From Gammaproteobacteria bacterium (GTDB lineage: Bacteria; Pseudomonadota; Gammaproteobacteria; HK1): a DNA stretch of 34,517 bases. This document shows positions 26,619 through 34,517 of this stretch, in pieces (position 1 is the stretch's first letter; each line of letters opens with the position of its first letter). A program made the translations under genes and the position numbers. Location of the stretch: assembly GCA_022826505.1 (NCBI GenBank), contig JAJDUQ010000097.1:1-34517 (forward strand). The letters run 5' to 3'. The notes below the pieces were generated by a model. That model saw nothing but the letters and a program-made list of their open reading frames with translations, was not told the origin of the DNA and searched no databases.

Positions 26619-26760
26619 GCGAACTTCCATCTCCTTGGGGCCCGACGGGACCGGCTGGACATCCCGGTCAGGTACGAAATCGACTGCCGTGCGACCAGGT
26701 CGCCCGGAGAACGAATGTCGGTTCGGAGTATTCAGCGTGCGTCGCAATCCGGCGCTCGCG

Positions 26761-28068
<1,308 letters not shown>

Positions 28069-28071
28069 TCA

Positions 28072-29421
28072 CTACCCGCTGCGAGGCTTCGTTCGCGCCG
28101 TCTCGTCGCGTGCCCGCAACTCCCGGAGCTTCTCGGCAATGCGCCCTTCGAGCCCTCGCCCGGTCGGCTCATAGTAGCGCCTTTGTTGCAGCGCGTCAGG
28201 CAGATATCGTTCCCCCGCCGCGTAGGCACCGGGCTCGTCGTGCGCATGGCGATAGCCCTCCCCGTGCCCGAGCGACTCCAGCAGCCGGGTGGGGGCGTTG
28301 CGCAGATGCTTCGGCACCTCCAGCGAGCCCTGCTCGCGCGCATCGCGCATCGCCGCCCCGAACGCGGTGTACACTGCGTCACTCTTCGGGGCGCACGCCA
28401 TGTACACGGCGGCATGTCCCAGCGCGAGCTCTCCCTCGGGGCTCCCGAGCCGTTCCTGGACCTCCCAGGCGTCGAGCCCGAGGGTGAGGGCTCTGGGATC
28501 CGCATTGCCGATGTCCTCCGAGGCGATGCGAACGAGACGTCTGGCGACATAGCGGGGATCGCATCCGCCGTCGAGCATGCGCGCGAGCCAGTAGAGCGCG
28601 GCGTCCGGATTCGACCCCCGGATCGACTTGTGGAGCGCGGAGATCTGGTCGTAGAACGCATCGCCGCCCTTGTCGAAGCGCCGTGCCGAGCCGCCTTCGA
28701 GCACACGCAACAAGACCTCTTCGGTCAGGATGCGCGATTCGTCGCTCACGAGGTCGGCGGCAATCTCGAGCAGGTTCAGCGCCCGGCGGGCGTCGCCGTC
28801 GACGGCGCCGGCCAGCAAGCGGCGCAACTCCGGCGCCATCTCGATCCGCCTCGCGCCGAGTCCGCGCTCGGCATCCGCGAGTGCCCGATCGATCACGGTC
28901 ACGATCGCGTTTCCGTCCAGCGCCTCCAGCACATAGGTTCTCGCCCGCGACAACAATGCGTTGTTGAGTTCGAACGAAGGATTCTCGGTCGTCGCCCCGA
29001 TGAACGTGACCGTCCCGTTCTCCACGTGGGGCAGGAAGGCGTCCTGCTGGCTCTTGTTGAAGCGGTGGGCCTCGTCGACGAAGAGCACGCACTCTTCCCC
29101 GTGCTCGGCACGGCGCCGCCGCGCCTCGGCGATGACCTCCCGGATGTCCTTCACCCCGGAAAGCACTGCGGAAAGCGAAAGGAAACAGGCATTCGAATGG
29201 ATGGCGACGAGCCTGCCCAGGGTCGTCTTCCCGGTTCCGGGCGGCCCCCACAGGATCATCGAATGGGCGCGACCGCCCTCGATCGCGGCTCGCAACGGCT
29301 TCCCGGGACCGAGGATGTGTTCCTGCCCGATGAACTCGCCGAGGGTGCGCGGGCGCATGCGATCGGCGAGGGGTCGTGCGGCGTCGGCGGCGGAGTCGAA
29401 GAGTCCCTTCTGCATGGTCAC
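28072..29421 (-). CDS. rarA: replication-associated recombination protein A (RarA/MgsA)
   Basis: 449 residues (E. coli 447). An AAA+ ATPase of the clamp-loader/WRNIP1 family that acts at stalled replication forks. LADRMRPRTLGEFIGQEHILG precedes Walker A GPPGTGKTT (59-67); Walker B is VDEAHRFNK (115-123); GATTENPSFELNNALLSR contains sensor 1 and the Arg finger. The C-terminal tetramerisation region has SEDIGNADPRAL and AYAAGERYLPD. GTG at 29421 overlaps the TGA of the upstream UPF0175 gene (GTGA); ATG at 29415 (MQKGLFD) is an alternative. The usual upstream neighbour lolA is absent. Confidence 0.96.
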   Translation of the reverse strand: MTMQKGLFDSAADAARPLADRMRPRTLGEFIGQEHILGPGKPLRAAIEGGRAHSMILWGPPGTGKTTLGRLVAIHSNACFLSLSAVLSGVKDIREVIAEARRRRAEHGEECVLFVDEAHRFNKSQQDAFLPHVENGTVTFIGATTENPSFELNNALLSRARTYVLEALDGNAIVTVIDRALADAERGLGARRIEMAPELRRLLAGAVDGDARRALNLLEIAADLVSDESRILTEEVLLRVLEGGSARRFDKGGDAFYDQISALHKSIRGSNPDAALYWLARMLDGGCDPRYVARRLVRIASEDIGNADPRALTLGLDAWEVQERLGSPEGELALGHAAVYMACAPKSDAVYTAFGAAMRDAREQGSLEVPKHLRNAPTRLLESLGHGEGYRHAHDEPGAYAAGERYLPDALQQRRYYEPTGRGLEGRIAEKLRELRARDETARTKPRSG

Positions 29422-29687
29422 GGGCAGTGATGTCTCGCTGTGGACAGGTCGCGTCGGAGTTCTTCCGCAGACAGGTCGAACATGTCAACGCCGTAGTCCG
29501 CCAACTTCATCAGGAACGAAGGCTTGGGTACGCCGGCAAGTTCAGCCGCTGCACCGGTGGACAGTCGACCCGTCTCATGGAGTTTGAAGGCGACAAACAT
29601 CCTCGCCTCCTCGCTGAACTCCTCCGGAGTCAAGCCCAAGGCGAGAAGAACGTCATCACCATATTCGATGGTCACCGATCGCTTCAT
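29418..29687 (-). CDS. UPF0175 family protein (predicted HTH antitoxin)
   Basis: 89 residues. MKRSVTIEYGDDVLLALGLT is a strand-helix start typical of the family; ARMFVAFKLHETGRLSTGAAAEL then GVPKPSFLMKLADYGVDMF is the helix-turn-helix region, and the tail SAEELRRDL is also typical. UPF0175 proteins are predicted antitoxins often paired with PIN/DUF3368 toxins. No such toxin is seen on either side. The start at 29687 has AAGG upstream and fits the family; the frame extends to 29720. It overlaps rarA by four bases, so the two are translationally coupled. Confidence 0.8.
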   Translation of the reverse strand: MKRSVTIEYGDDVLLALGLTPEEFSEEARMFVAFKLHETGRLSTGAAAELAGVPKPSFLMKLADYGVDMFDLSAEELRRDLSTARHHCP

Positions 29688-30004
29688 CAAGGAACCTTCG
29701 TTCTTCGCCTTGCCTCTCACGGCTCTCAGGGACGCGCTTCCACCGAGACGGGGCGGCCTGAGACGGCCGGTTCTTGCCTTCCCCCAAATGGAGTGCTCTG
29801 AACCTGTCCATCCGCTTGATCGGGAAAATCAGTGGCCGCTCCTGCCGCAGACTCGCCCCCTTCCGGACAAAATTCCTCGTATCCGAATTCTCGGGACGGA
29901 GAACTGAGGTGACAGGCGACGGCAGAATCCACGAAGGTATCGAAATCGGGCACCTACTGGAACGCCAGGACCAGTGAGACGTCACGGTCACAACGGCATT
30001 CAGT
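29688..30004. other. intergenic gap between UPF0175 gene and PLD gene
   Basis: About 317 bases. A minus-strand frame at 29726-29953 (75 codons, starting MPDFDTFVDSAVACHLSS) has no ribosome site, its second half is low in information, and it matches no family I know; it might be a decayed remnant, for example of a lost toxin partner. No promoter for UPF0175-rarA was recognised. Confidence 0.4.
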
Positions 30005-30913
30005 CTAGCCCAGCAACCGGGCGCGGCGGAGCGCGATCTCGGCTATCTCCTGCTTCATGACCTGATCGGAGAAGAAATACGCCATCCAGTTGACGAATGC
30101 GATCCACAAGTCGTTGGTGGAGAAATCATCTCCGGCGATCGTCTCGAGCCAGGAACTCGCGTCGGCCCGTGTAAGGGTCATGTCCTCAGACGCTTCAAGG
30201 AGAGTCTCGGCGAGTGGTATCGCGGCAAGCAGGGACCGAATCGCATCCCGAAACTCGTGTTCTTCGAGGCCCGGTGGAAGGTTGGAGCTTGCCAGGTCAG
30301 CGAGAAGAACGTGATCGGCAGCCCCGACGAAACTACTCGGTGGCTGCGCGTAGAATCCGTACGCCTGCTCGGGACGGCGACTTCCGGGAAACCAGGGGGC
30401 ATCCAGCACACCCCTCGGTGTCGTCGAGTCGGCAAGGCTATCGGCAAGGCGCCGAGCCGTCTGTGCCATGCTCCTTGTCGCTGCGCGTTCAGCTCGGGCG
30501 ATTGCCTCGAGCGTTGCCTCGATTCCAGGGTTGTCGATGGTCGACTCCACGAGGACTTCGATATTGCCGCCGTCACCTCCTTCTCCGAGGCCGGCAAGGG
30601 TCACGTTGGCCGAACCGACGAGACACCGGTCACCGGCGATGTAGAGCTTGGCGTGCAGCCGGTCCACGAGCGAGAGATCGAAATCGCCGCGCTCCTCCAG
30701 CACGTCCAGGATCTCCGGATCGGACACACCGGCTGCGACCTCCCGAGGAAGCCAGCGCGTGACGCAACGAAGATGCGTATTCGATGGAATGACGTCGAGC
30801 AGCGAGCGCATCGCATCGACCTTGATGAACGGCGCGATGATGGCGACCTCACCCGCGGCACTCTCGAAGAGCGCCCGAATTCGAGTGCCTTGAGTATCGC
30901 CGGCCATGGTCAC
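30005..30913 (-). CDS. single-HKD phospholipase D-like nuclease
   Basis: 302 residues. N-terminal PLD-fold (about 10-160): EVAIIAPFIKVDAMRSLLD and the HKD-type motif LHAKLYIAGDRCLVGSANVT listed by its key residues H87, K89, D95, G100, S101 and N103. One HKD motif per chain implies a dimeric active site, as in the Nuc endonuclease and BfiI. The C-terminal half (about 165-302) has no recognised domain and ends with a segment rich in aromatics (DLWIAFVNWMAYFFSDQVM). As the last gene of the helicase-GHKL-PLD operon, 5 bases after the ATPase gene, it is the likely DNA-cleaving effector. GTG at 30913 or ATG at 30907 are both possible starts. Confidence 0.85.
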   Translation of the reverse strand: MTMAGDTQGTRIRALFESAAGEVAIIAPFIKVDAMRSLLDVIPSNTHLRCVTRWLPREVAAGVSDPEILDVLEERGDFDLSLVDRLHAKLYIAGDRCLVGSANVTLAGLGEGGDGGNIEVLVESTIDNPGIEATLEAIARAERAATRSMAQTARRLADSLADSTTPRGVLDAPWFPGSRRPEQAYGFYAQPPSSFVGAADHVLLADLASSNLPPGLEEHEFRDAIRSLLAAIPLAETLLEASEDMTLTRADASSWLETIAGDDFSTNDLWIAFVNWMAYFFSDQVMKQEIAEIALRRARLLG

Positions 30914-30918
30914 GACCC

Positions 30919-32859
30919 CTACACGAGATCCGTCGGGGGGACCGAGTCATCGTCTTCGTCAAAGAACTCCTCCGCGTACTTGCCCCACTCCACCCGGGCG
31001 TTTCTTACCTGACGCCGAGCCCGTTCGGTCTGCTCCTCCTCATAGCGAGCCCACGAGTAGACGAGAATCCGGAAGGCGGCGGCGGATCGAGCGAGCCGCT
31101 CCCGCACTTCATCCTCGGTCATCTCTTCGATGTCCGGGTGCATGATGTCGTACAGATAACGGTGCACCGGATGCTCCGTGTTGAGGGCGACCTGAATCAC
31201 GTTGGGCAACGATTCGACGTCGAAGAACGCTGGGCCGGACTGTGCCGACTGGATCCAACGCACGCGGCTTCGCGCCTTGATCGTCTCGTCGATTCGTTGC
31301 AGCGCGTCCCCGCGATCGAGATGATGCTTCTGAACGAGCGATTCGGCTTGCGCCTCTCTGTGCTCCTCTTCGGTGCCTGATTCACCGACTCGATCCGACT
31401 CTCCCGTGTGGCCTTCCTGGATTCGGCGCCTGATGGCGGCGGTCGTCTTGGCGTCCGCTTTTCGATCTTCGTCGAGAACATGGCGCAAGCTGCGGCGCTG
31501 TCGCGCCTCCCGAACTCGAGGCCGCATCGCCGCTATTGCCTTTTCGATCTGCGTCCGGAGATCAAGAAGATGGATTCGGTGATCCCCTTCCCGCTCCATC
31601 CGGCGGCGCACGTCGCCCGTCGATTCCTCGCCAGGAAGCGACTCTCTCCTCCAGTCGTATCGAGCGAGCCGCTGGAATGTCATCGTGCCCTGCTTGTTGT
31701 TGGTCACACCAAAGACTTCATCGAGTTCGGTTGGAAAATCGACCTCTACCGTCCACCACCGCTCTCTCGGATCGTCTCCGCTCACCCAGGAGTCGTCGAG
31801 CTGGATCTCGCGGTGGGCCCGAATGAGCGAGACGCCCATGTTCTGATCCGCGTGCTTTCCCCATGGAGCATGACCGGCATCCCTGCCCTTCCATTCATCA
31901 GGCCAGTCGGCGTCGGAGGCGGACGGATCGCGGACATGGGGGCGCGCGTAGCTTGCCCGGACGCGGACTTCGTACTCCCTGTCCTTGTATTTCACGGGCA
32001 CGGAAAATGGACTCGCATCCAGCTCCGTGAACATGGGTGCCGGGCCGAAATCCTCCGGGCAGGAAGTCCCGGTCATCAGGTACAGAGGATCGTTGGGCCT
32101 CACTTCAACGACGTCGGCCTCCCGGACTTCGAATGCACCCTCCTGGTCCTGAATGGGAATGCAGGTGATGGTGCGCCGCGGTCCGACCTCGTCTCCCCTC
32201 GAATCGCCGGTATGCAGACGCTCCGACGGCTTCGCCAGGAAACGCCGATAGATCCGTCCAAGGAGGGTTTCCGTGTGCTTGAATGTCGTCGATGCCAGCT
32301 TCCATTCGACGCGATCGAGCTCGCTCCACACCACGAGGGTCCCGGTGTCTCCGAAGCCGTTCCGGCTCTCTTGGCGGTACGCCTCCGGGATGGGTCGCGG
32401 CTCGGGTTTGGGAATTTCACGGGCGCCGCATTCCACGTCCTCGATGTAGAGTCGCGTGTGGAGGGCGTTCGTGACCCCGGAGCGCCATGACCACACGTCG
32501 ACCCGCTTTGCCTGGGACAGTGACGAGTTGGGAAGCCCGAGACCGAATCGGCCGATCCCTCGCCGTTCTCGGCGGGTCCCGTGACCGTAGCGGAGGCTTC
32601 CTCGCAGAGTGACGCCATCCATGCCTTCGCCGTCGTCGAGAACCGCCAGCTCTTCGAGCGTGAATCTTCCGGTGTGGCTGTTCCGGCGACTGACCCCGAA
32701 CATCTCGATCGCCGTCGCCCCGCTTTCGATCGAGTTGTCGATGAGCTCGGCCAGTGCATGCGTCGTGGACTTGTAGCCGCTGTCACGCATCGCTTCGACC
32801 GTCATTCTGGGCTCGACGATGGAAAAGCTCGGTTGGGCGCTAAACTCGGTCACCGCCAT
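30919..32859 (-). CDS. GHKL (Hsp90/MutL/MORC-like) ATPase
   Basis: 646 residues. The N-terminal Bergerat ATP-binding fold has the N box HALAELIDNSIESGA (E38, N42), G1 motif DDGEGM (75-80) and G2 motif GIGRFGLGLPNSSLS (101-115). SLRYGHGTRRERRGIGRFGLGL is arranged as in MutL/MORC-type proteins rather than histidine kinases. A transducer (S5-like) region probably follows to about 380. Residues about 400-540 are strongly charged and Arg/Glu-rich, probably coiled coil. The C-terminal part (FFDVESLPNVIQVALNTEHPV and onward) is a sequence seen in other bacterial GHKL ATPases but of unknown role; the end is acidic (FFDEDDDS). GGGAGG directly precedes the ATG at 32859. It overlaps the helicase gene by 10 bases. 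Confidence 0.88.
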   Translation of the reverse strand: MAVTEFSAQPSFSIVEPRMTVEAMRDSGYKSTTHALAELIDNSIESGATAIEMFGVSRRNSHTGRFTLEELAVLDDGEGMDGVTLRGSLRYGHGTRRERRGIGRFGLGLPNSSLSQAKRVDVWSWRSGVTNALHTRLYIEDVECGAREIPKPEPRPIPEAYRQESRNGFGDTGTLVVWSELDRVEWKLASTTFKHTETLLGRIYRRFLAKPSERLHTGDSRGDEVGPRRTITCIPIQDQEGAFEVREADVVEVRPNDPLYLMTGTSCPEDFGPAPMFTELDASPFSVPVKYKDREYEVRVRASYARPHVRDPSASDADWPDEWKGRDAGHAPWGKHADQNMGVSLIRAHREIQLDDSWVSGDDPRERWWTVEVDFPTELDEVFGVTNNKQGTMTFQRLARYDWRRESLPGEESTGDVRRRMEREGDHRIHLLDLRTQIEKAIAAMRPRVREARQRRSLRHVLDEDRKADAKTTAAIRRRIQEGHTGESDRVGESGTEEEHREAQAESLVQKHHLDRGDALQRIDETIKARSRVRWIQSAQSGPAFFDVESLPNVIQVALNTEHPVHRYLYDIMHPDIEEMTEDEVRERLARSAAAFRILVYSWARYEEEQTERARRQVRNARVEWGKYAEEFFDEDDDSVPPTDLV

Positions 32860-34463
32860 ACGTCCTCCCAATTCAAAAACGCCGCCGCCACATCGCCGAA
32901 GCCTGGAAGGCTCGGATCGACGACGGTCAGGATTTCGCAAGCTTCGGTGCCGCCCGCCTTGGGACCACGGATCGCGCGCCCCACCATCTGGCTGAACAAC
33001 ACCAGGGAATGCGTCGGACGGGCGATGACCACCGCGCTCGCCTTGGGTGCATCGAACCCCGTCGTCAACACGCCGAAGTTGACGAGGACCATCGGTGCCT
33101 CGTCATCCGACTTGAAGGTCCGAATGGCGCGCTCCCTCGCACGCACGGGAGTCAGACCCGTCACTACATTGCTCCAGATGTCACGTGCGACGAGAATCGC
33201 GGTCAGTATACGAGCGTGCTCGACCGTAGCAGCGAAGACGAGCACGCGCCGGTGACCTGCGCGAAGCAACCCCTCGATCGCGCCGAGCACCGCCGTCACA
33301 TACTGTTCGCTCATCGACAGAGCGGCCACGATGTCTTCGGGGATGTCCAACGCCCGGCCGATGCGAGCCAGCTCGCCATCGGTGATGGCGAGGCCCGGCT
33401 CGGAGAAGAGCGTTCGGAAGCTCGGCCGGGAAAGAAAGCCGTTGCCGATAAGGTACTCGATGGGATTGTCGCCAGGGACTTCGAGTGTGACCTTGTTTCC
33501 GGAAAAGAACTCGGCAAGCTTGCCGTCCTTGTCGATATCCGCCCACGTTCGACCCGGTGTGGCGGTGAGTCCCAACAACGCACATCGGAAATCGAGGGTG
33601 AGATCTTCGGTGATCCGCCTGTAGGTCCCGGCGATGCTCTGGTGAGCCTCGTCGAAGACCACGAGCCGAACCCGCGGGGCGAGTCGTGCCGCCCAGTCCG
33701 GGTCGGTCCGTGAAATCACGGCCCAGCCCTTTGCGAGCCCGACGGCAAGAAATCCATCGGAGAACCGTTCGAGATCCGGCATCCGATCGCCCCACATGGT
33801 TCCGATCTGGAGCGGTCTCGTGCCCAAGTGCGTCCAGGCTTCCTTGAACGCGACCACCGCTTGCTCCAGCAACTCTCTACCGGAGGCCAGCCACACCGCG
33901 ACCGAAGGCTCGTGCGCGCGTAACGAATCCGCCACTACGTGCATGGCCGTGCGGGTCTTGCCGACCCCGGTCGGCAGATGAAGAACCGCTCGGCGCTCAT
34001 CCTCTACCAGTAGCGGCGCCAGCCTCCGAAAGGCGTTCCTCTGGTGATCGAACAGACTGTAGGCAGGGATGATGGTGTCCGTCGGCGGTACCGCCGGGGG
34101 TACGATCCGCTCTTCGACCAGACCGAAGAAGTCGCGCAGGCGGCGTACTTCCGATTCGGTCCACTCGCTCGCGCCAGCGGTGGTAATGGCCCGCCCGACG
34201 CGGGCTTCCAACTCGACTCGTTTCTGTTCGGGGATGAGACTGAGGACGAGCCGCCGACCTTCGCGCTCTCCGAGCAGGACGTCGAAGTCGACAAGAGTCC
34301 GAGCGACTCGCCGGAGATCCTCGCCATCGATACACCCACCGAAGATTGCGTCCAGCACCGACAGGACACCGGGGTTCAGAAACCTTCTGAGCTCTCGGTC
34401 CGGGAGCGAATCGAGGAACCGGGCGACCGCAAGGCCCGGTCCGCCGTGCGGCGCCACCGCCAT
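32850..34463 (-). CDS. SF2 DEAD/DEAH-box helicase of a putative defence operon
   Basis: About 537 residues (543 if GTG at 34481 is used). The first 130 residues match no domain I know; they contain AIFGGCIDGEDLRRVARTL and REGRRLVLSLIPEQ. The helicase core follows, numbered from the GTG: AYSLFDHQRNAFRRL (140-154), Walker A PTGVGKTRTA (170-179), DEAH box VVFDEAHQS (274-282), LLGLTATPGR (302-311), motif V LTTGFDAP (472-479) and motif VI QMVGRAIRG (498-506). This is the restriction-type/ComFA-like SF2 class that moves on duplex DNA. ATG at 34463 is preferred because a partial upstream gene appears to end at 34469. It is co-transcribed with the GHKL ATPase and PLD genes. Confidence 0.88.
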   Translation of the reverse strand: MAVAPHGGPGLAVARFLDSLPDRELRRFLNPGVLSVLDAIFGGCIDGEDLRRVARTLVDFDVLLGEREGRRLVLSLIPEQKRVELEARVGRAITTAGASEWTESEVRRLRDFFGLVEERIVPPAVPPTDTIIPAYSLFDHQRNAFRRLAPLLVEDERRAVLHLPTGVGKTRTAMHVVADSLRAHEPSVAVWLASGRELLEQAVVAFKEAWTHLGTRPLQIGTMWGDRMPDLERFSDGFLAVGLAKGWAVISRTDPDWAARLAPRVRLVVFDEAHQSIAGTYRRITEDLTLDFRCALLGLTATPGRTWADIDKDGKLAEFFSGNKVTLEVPGDNPIEYLIGNGFLSRPSFRTLFSEPGLAITDGELARIGRALDIPEDIVAALSMSEQYVTAVLGAIEGLLRAGHRRVLVFAATVEHARILTAILVARDIWSNVVTGLTPVRARERAIRTFKSDDEAPMVLVNFGVLTTGFDAPKASAVVIARPTHSLVLFSQMVGRAIRGPKAGGTEACEILTVVDPSLPGFGDVAAAFLNWEDVWR

Positions 34464-34468
34464 CGCGC

Positions 34469-34517
34469 TCACAACGCGCACACGGTGCAGGGTACGGTGT
34501 CGTCGTCTTCGTCGAGG
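34469..34517 (-). CDS. C-terminal tail of an unidentified upstream gene (partial)
   Basis: One minus-strand frame runs from the right edge to a TGA at 34471-34469, encoding a tail LDEDDDTVPCTVCAL. It ends 5 bases before the helicase ATG at 34463. The tail is acidic, like the end of the GHKL protein, and coding-like compared with the Arg-only alternative frame. If real, the defence-like operon has at least one more gene outside the window. The piece is too short to identify. Confidence 0.35.
   Translation of the reverse strand, partial: LDEDDDTVPCTVCAL

Larger units (their letters stand above)
26420..26760. other. convergent intergenic region, BI-1 gene to serS
   Basis: 341 bases with no gene seen. 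It contains the strong terminator at 26449-26477 and a second hairpin at 26590-26618 (both listed). The remainder has no recognisable RNA gene; no tRNA cloverleaf could be folded by eye. Confidence 0.5.

Noticed and set aside
30919..32859. Histidine kinase or Hsp90 (HtpG) as identity of the GHKL protein
   Set aside because: There is no phosphoacceptor His domain or HtpG middle/C-terminal sequence; motif arrangement fits MutL/MORC-type ATPases.
30005..34481. DISARM (DrmA-DrmB-DrmC) as identity of the helicase/PLD operon
   Set aside because: DISARM needs a DUF1998 protein; the middle gene is a GHKL ATPase instead, and the helicase is about half the length of DrmA.

Overview
The window is GC-rich bacterial chromosome with short intergenic gaps and many GTG/TTG starts. 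Gene content and order point to a gammaproteobacterium, probably a Chromatiales/Ectothiorhodospiraceae-like or related uncultured lineage: ubiE-ubiJ-ubiB, hslVU next to xerC-dapF, rarA-serS, and rhodanese-gpsA divergent from envC-ctpA. This placement is an inference from gene families and synteny; no rRNA gene is present.

Left part (1-11.6 kb). A membrane-anchored protein with two GX2H motifs (TIKI/EreA/ChaN-like) is followed by a solitary PotD-like periplasmic binding protein that ends at a strong hairpin. Next, on the minus strand, is an operon of rhodanese, gpsA, a 1001-residue ACP-acyl-AMP ligase-PlsC fusion and a class III nucleotide cyclase. It appears to combine glycerol-3-phosphate supply with acyl activation and transfer. 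Divergent from the rhodanese are envC and ctpA (cell-wall hydrolase control). The grxC, secB and gpmI genes that lie here in E. coli are absent.

Middle part (11.7-24.1 kb). This is almost entirely minus strand: metG, an isolated RsxB-like ferredoxin, nth, a DUF1841 gene, a brnT/brnA toxin-antitoxin pair, dapF, xerC, hslV, hslU, a DUF971 gene, ubiE, ubiJ and ubiB. These are core functions (translation, DNA repair, lysine/peptidoglycan precursor, chromosome resolution, proteolysis, ubiquinone), with one TA cassette inserted.

Right part (24.3-34.5 kb). A DsbA-fold isomerase and a small unknown ORF lie downstream of a palindromic operator-like site, followed by tRNA-Ser(UGA), a Bax-inhibitor-1/YccA membrane protein with a clear promoter and terminator, then serS and rarA. 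Where lolA and ftsK are usually found upstream of rarA, there is instead a UPF0175 antitoxin-like gene. Beyond it is a compact operon of an SF2 helicase, a MutL/MORC-like GHKL ATPase and a single-HKD phospholipase-D nuclease, preceded by the tail of another gene cut by the window edge. This three-gene unit is the best candidate for an undescribed or poorly described anti-phage/restriction-like system. It resembles GHKL-ATPase restriction-modification loci, but no methyltransferase is visible in the window.
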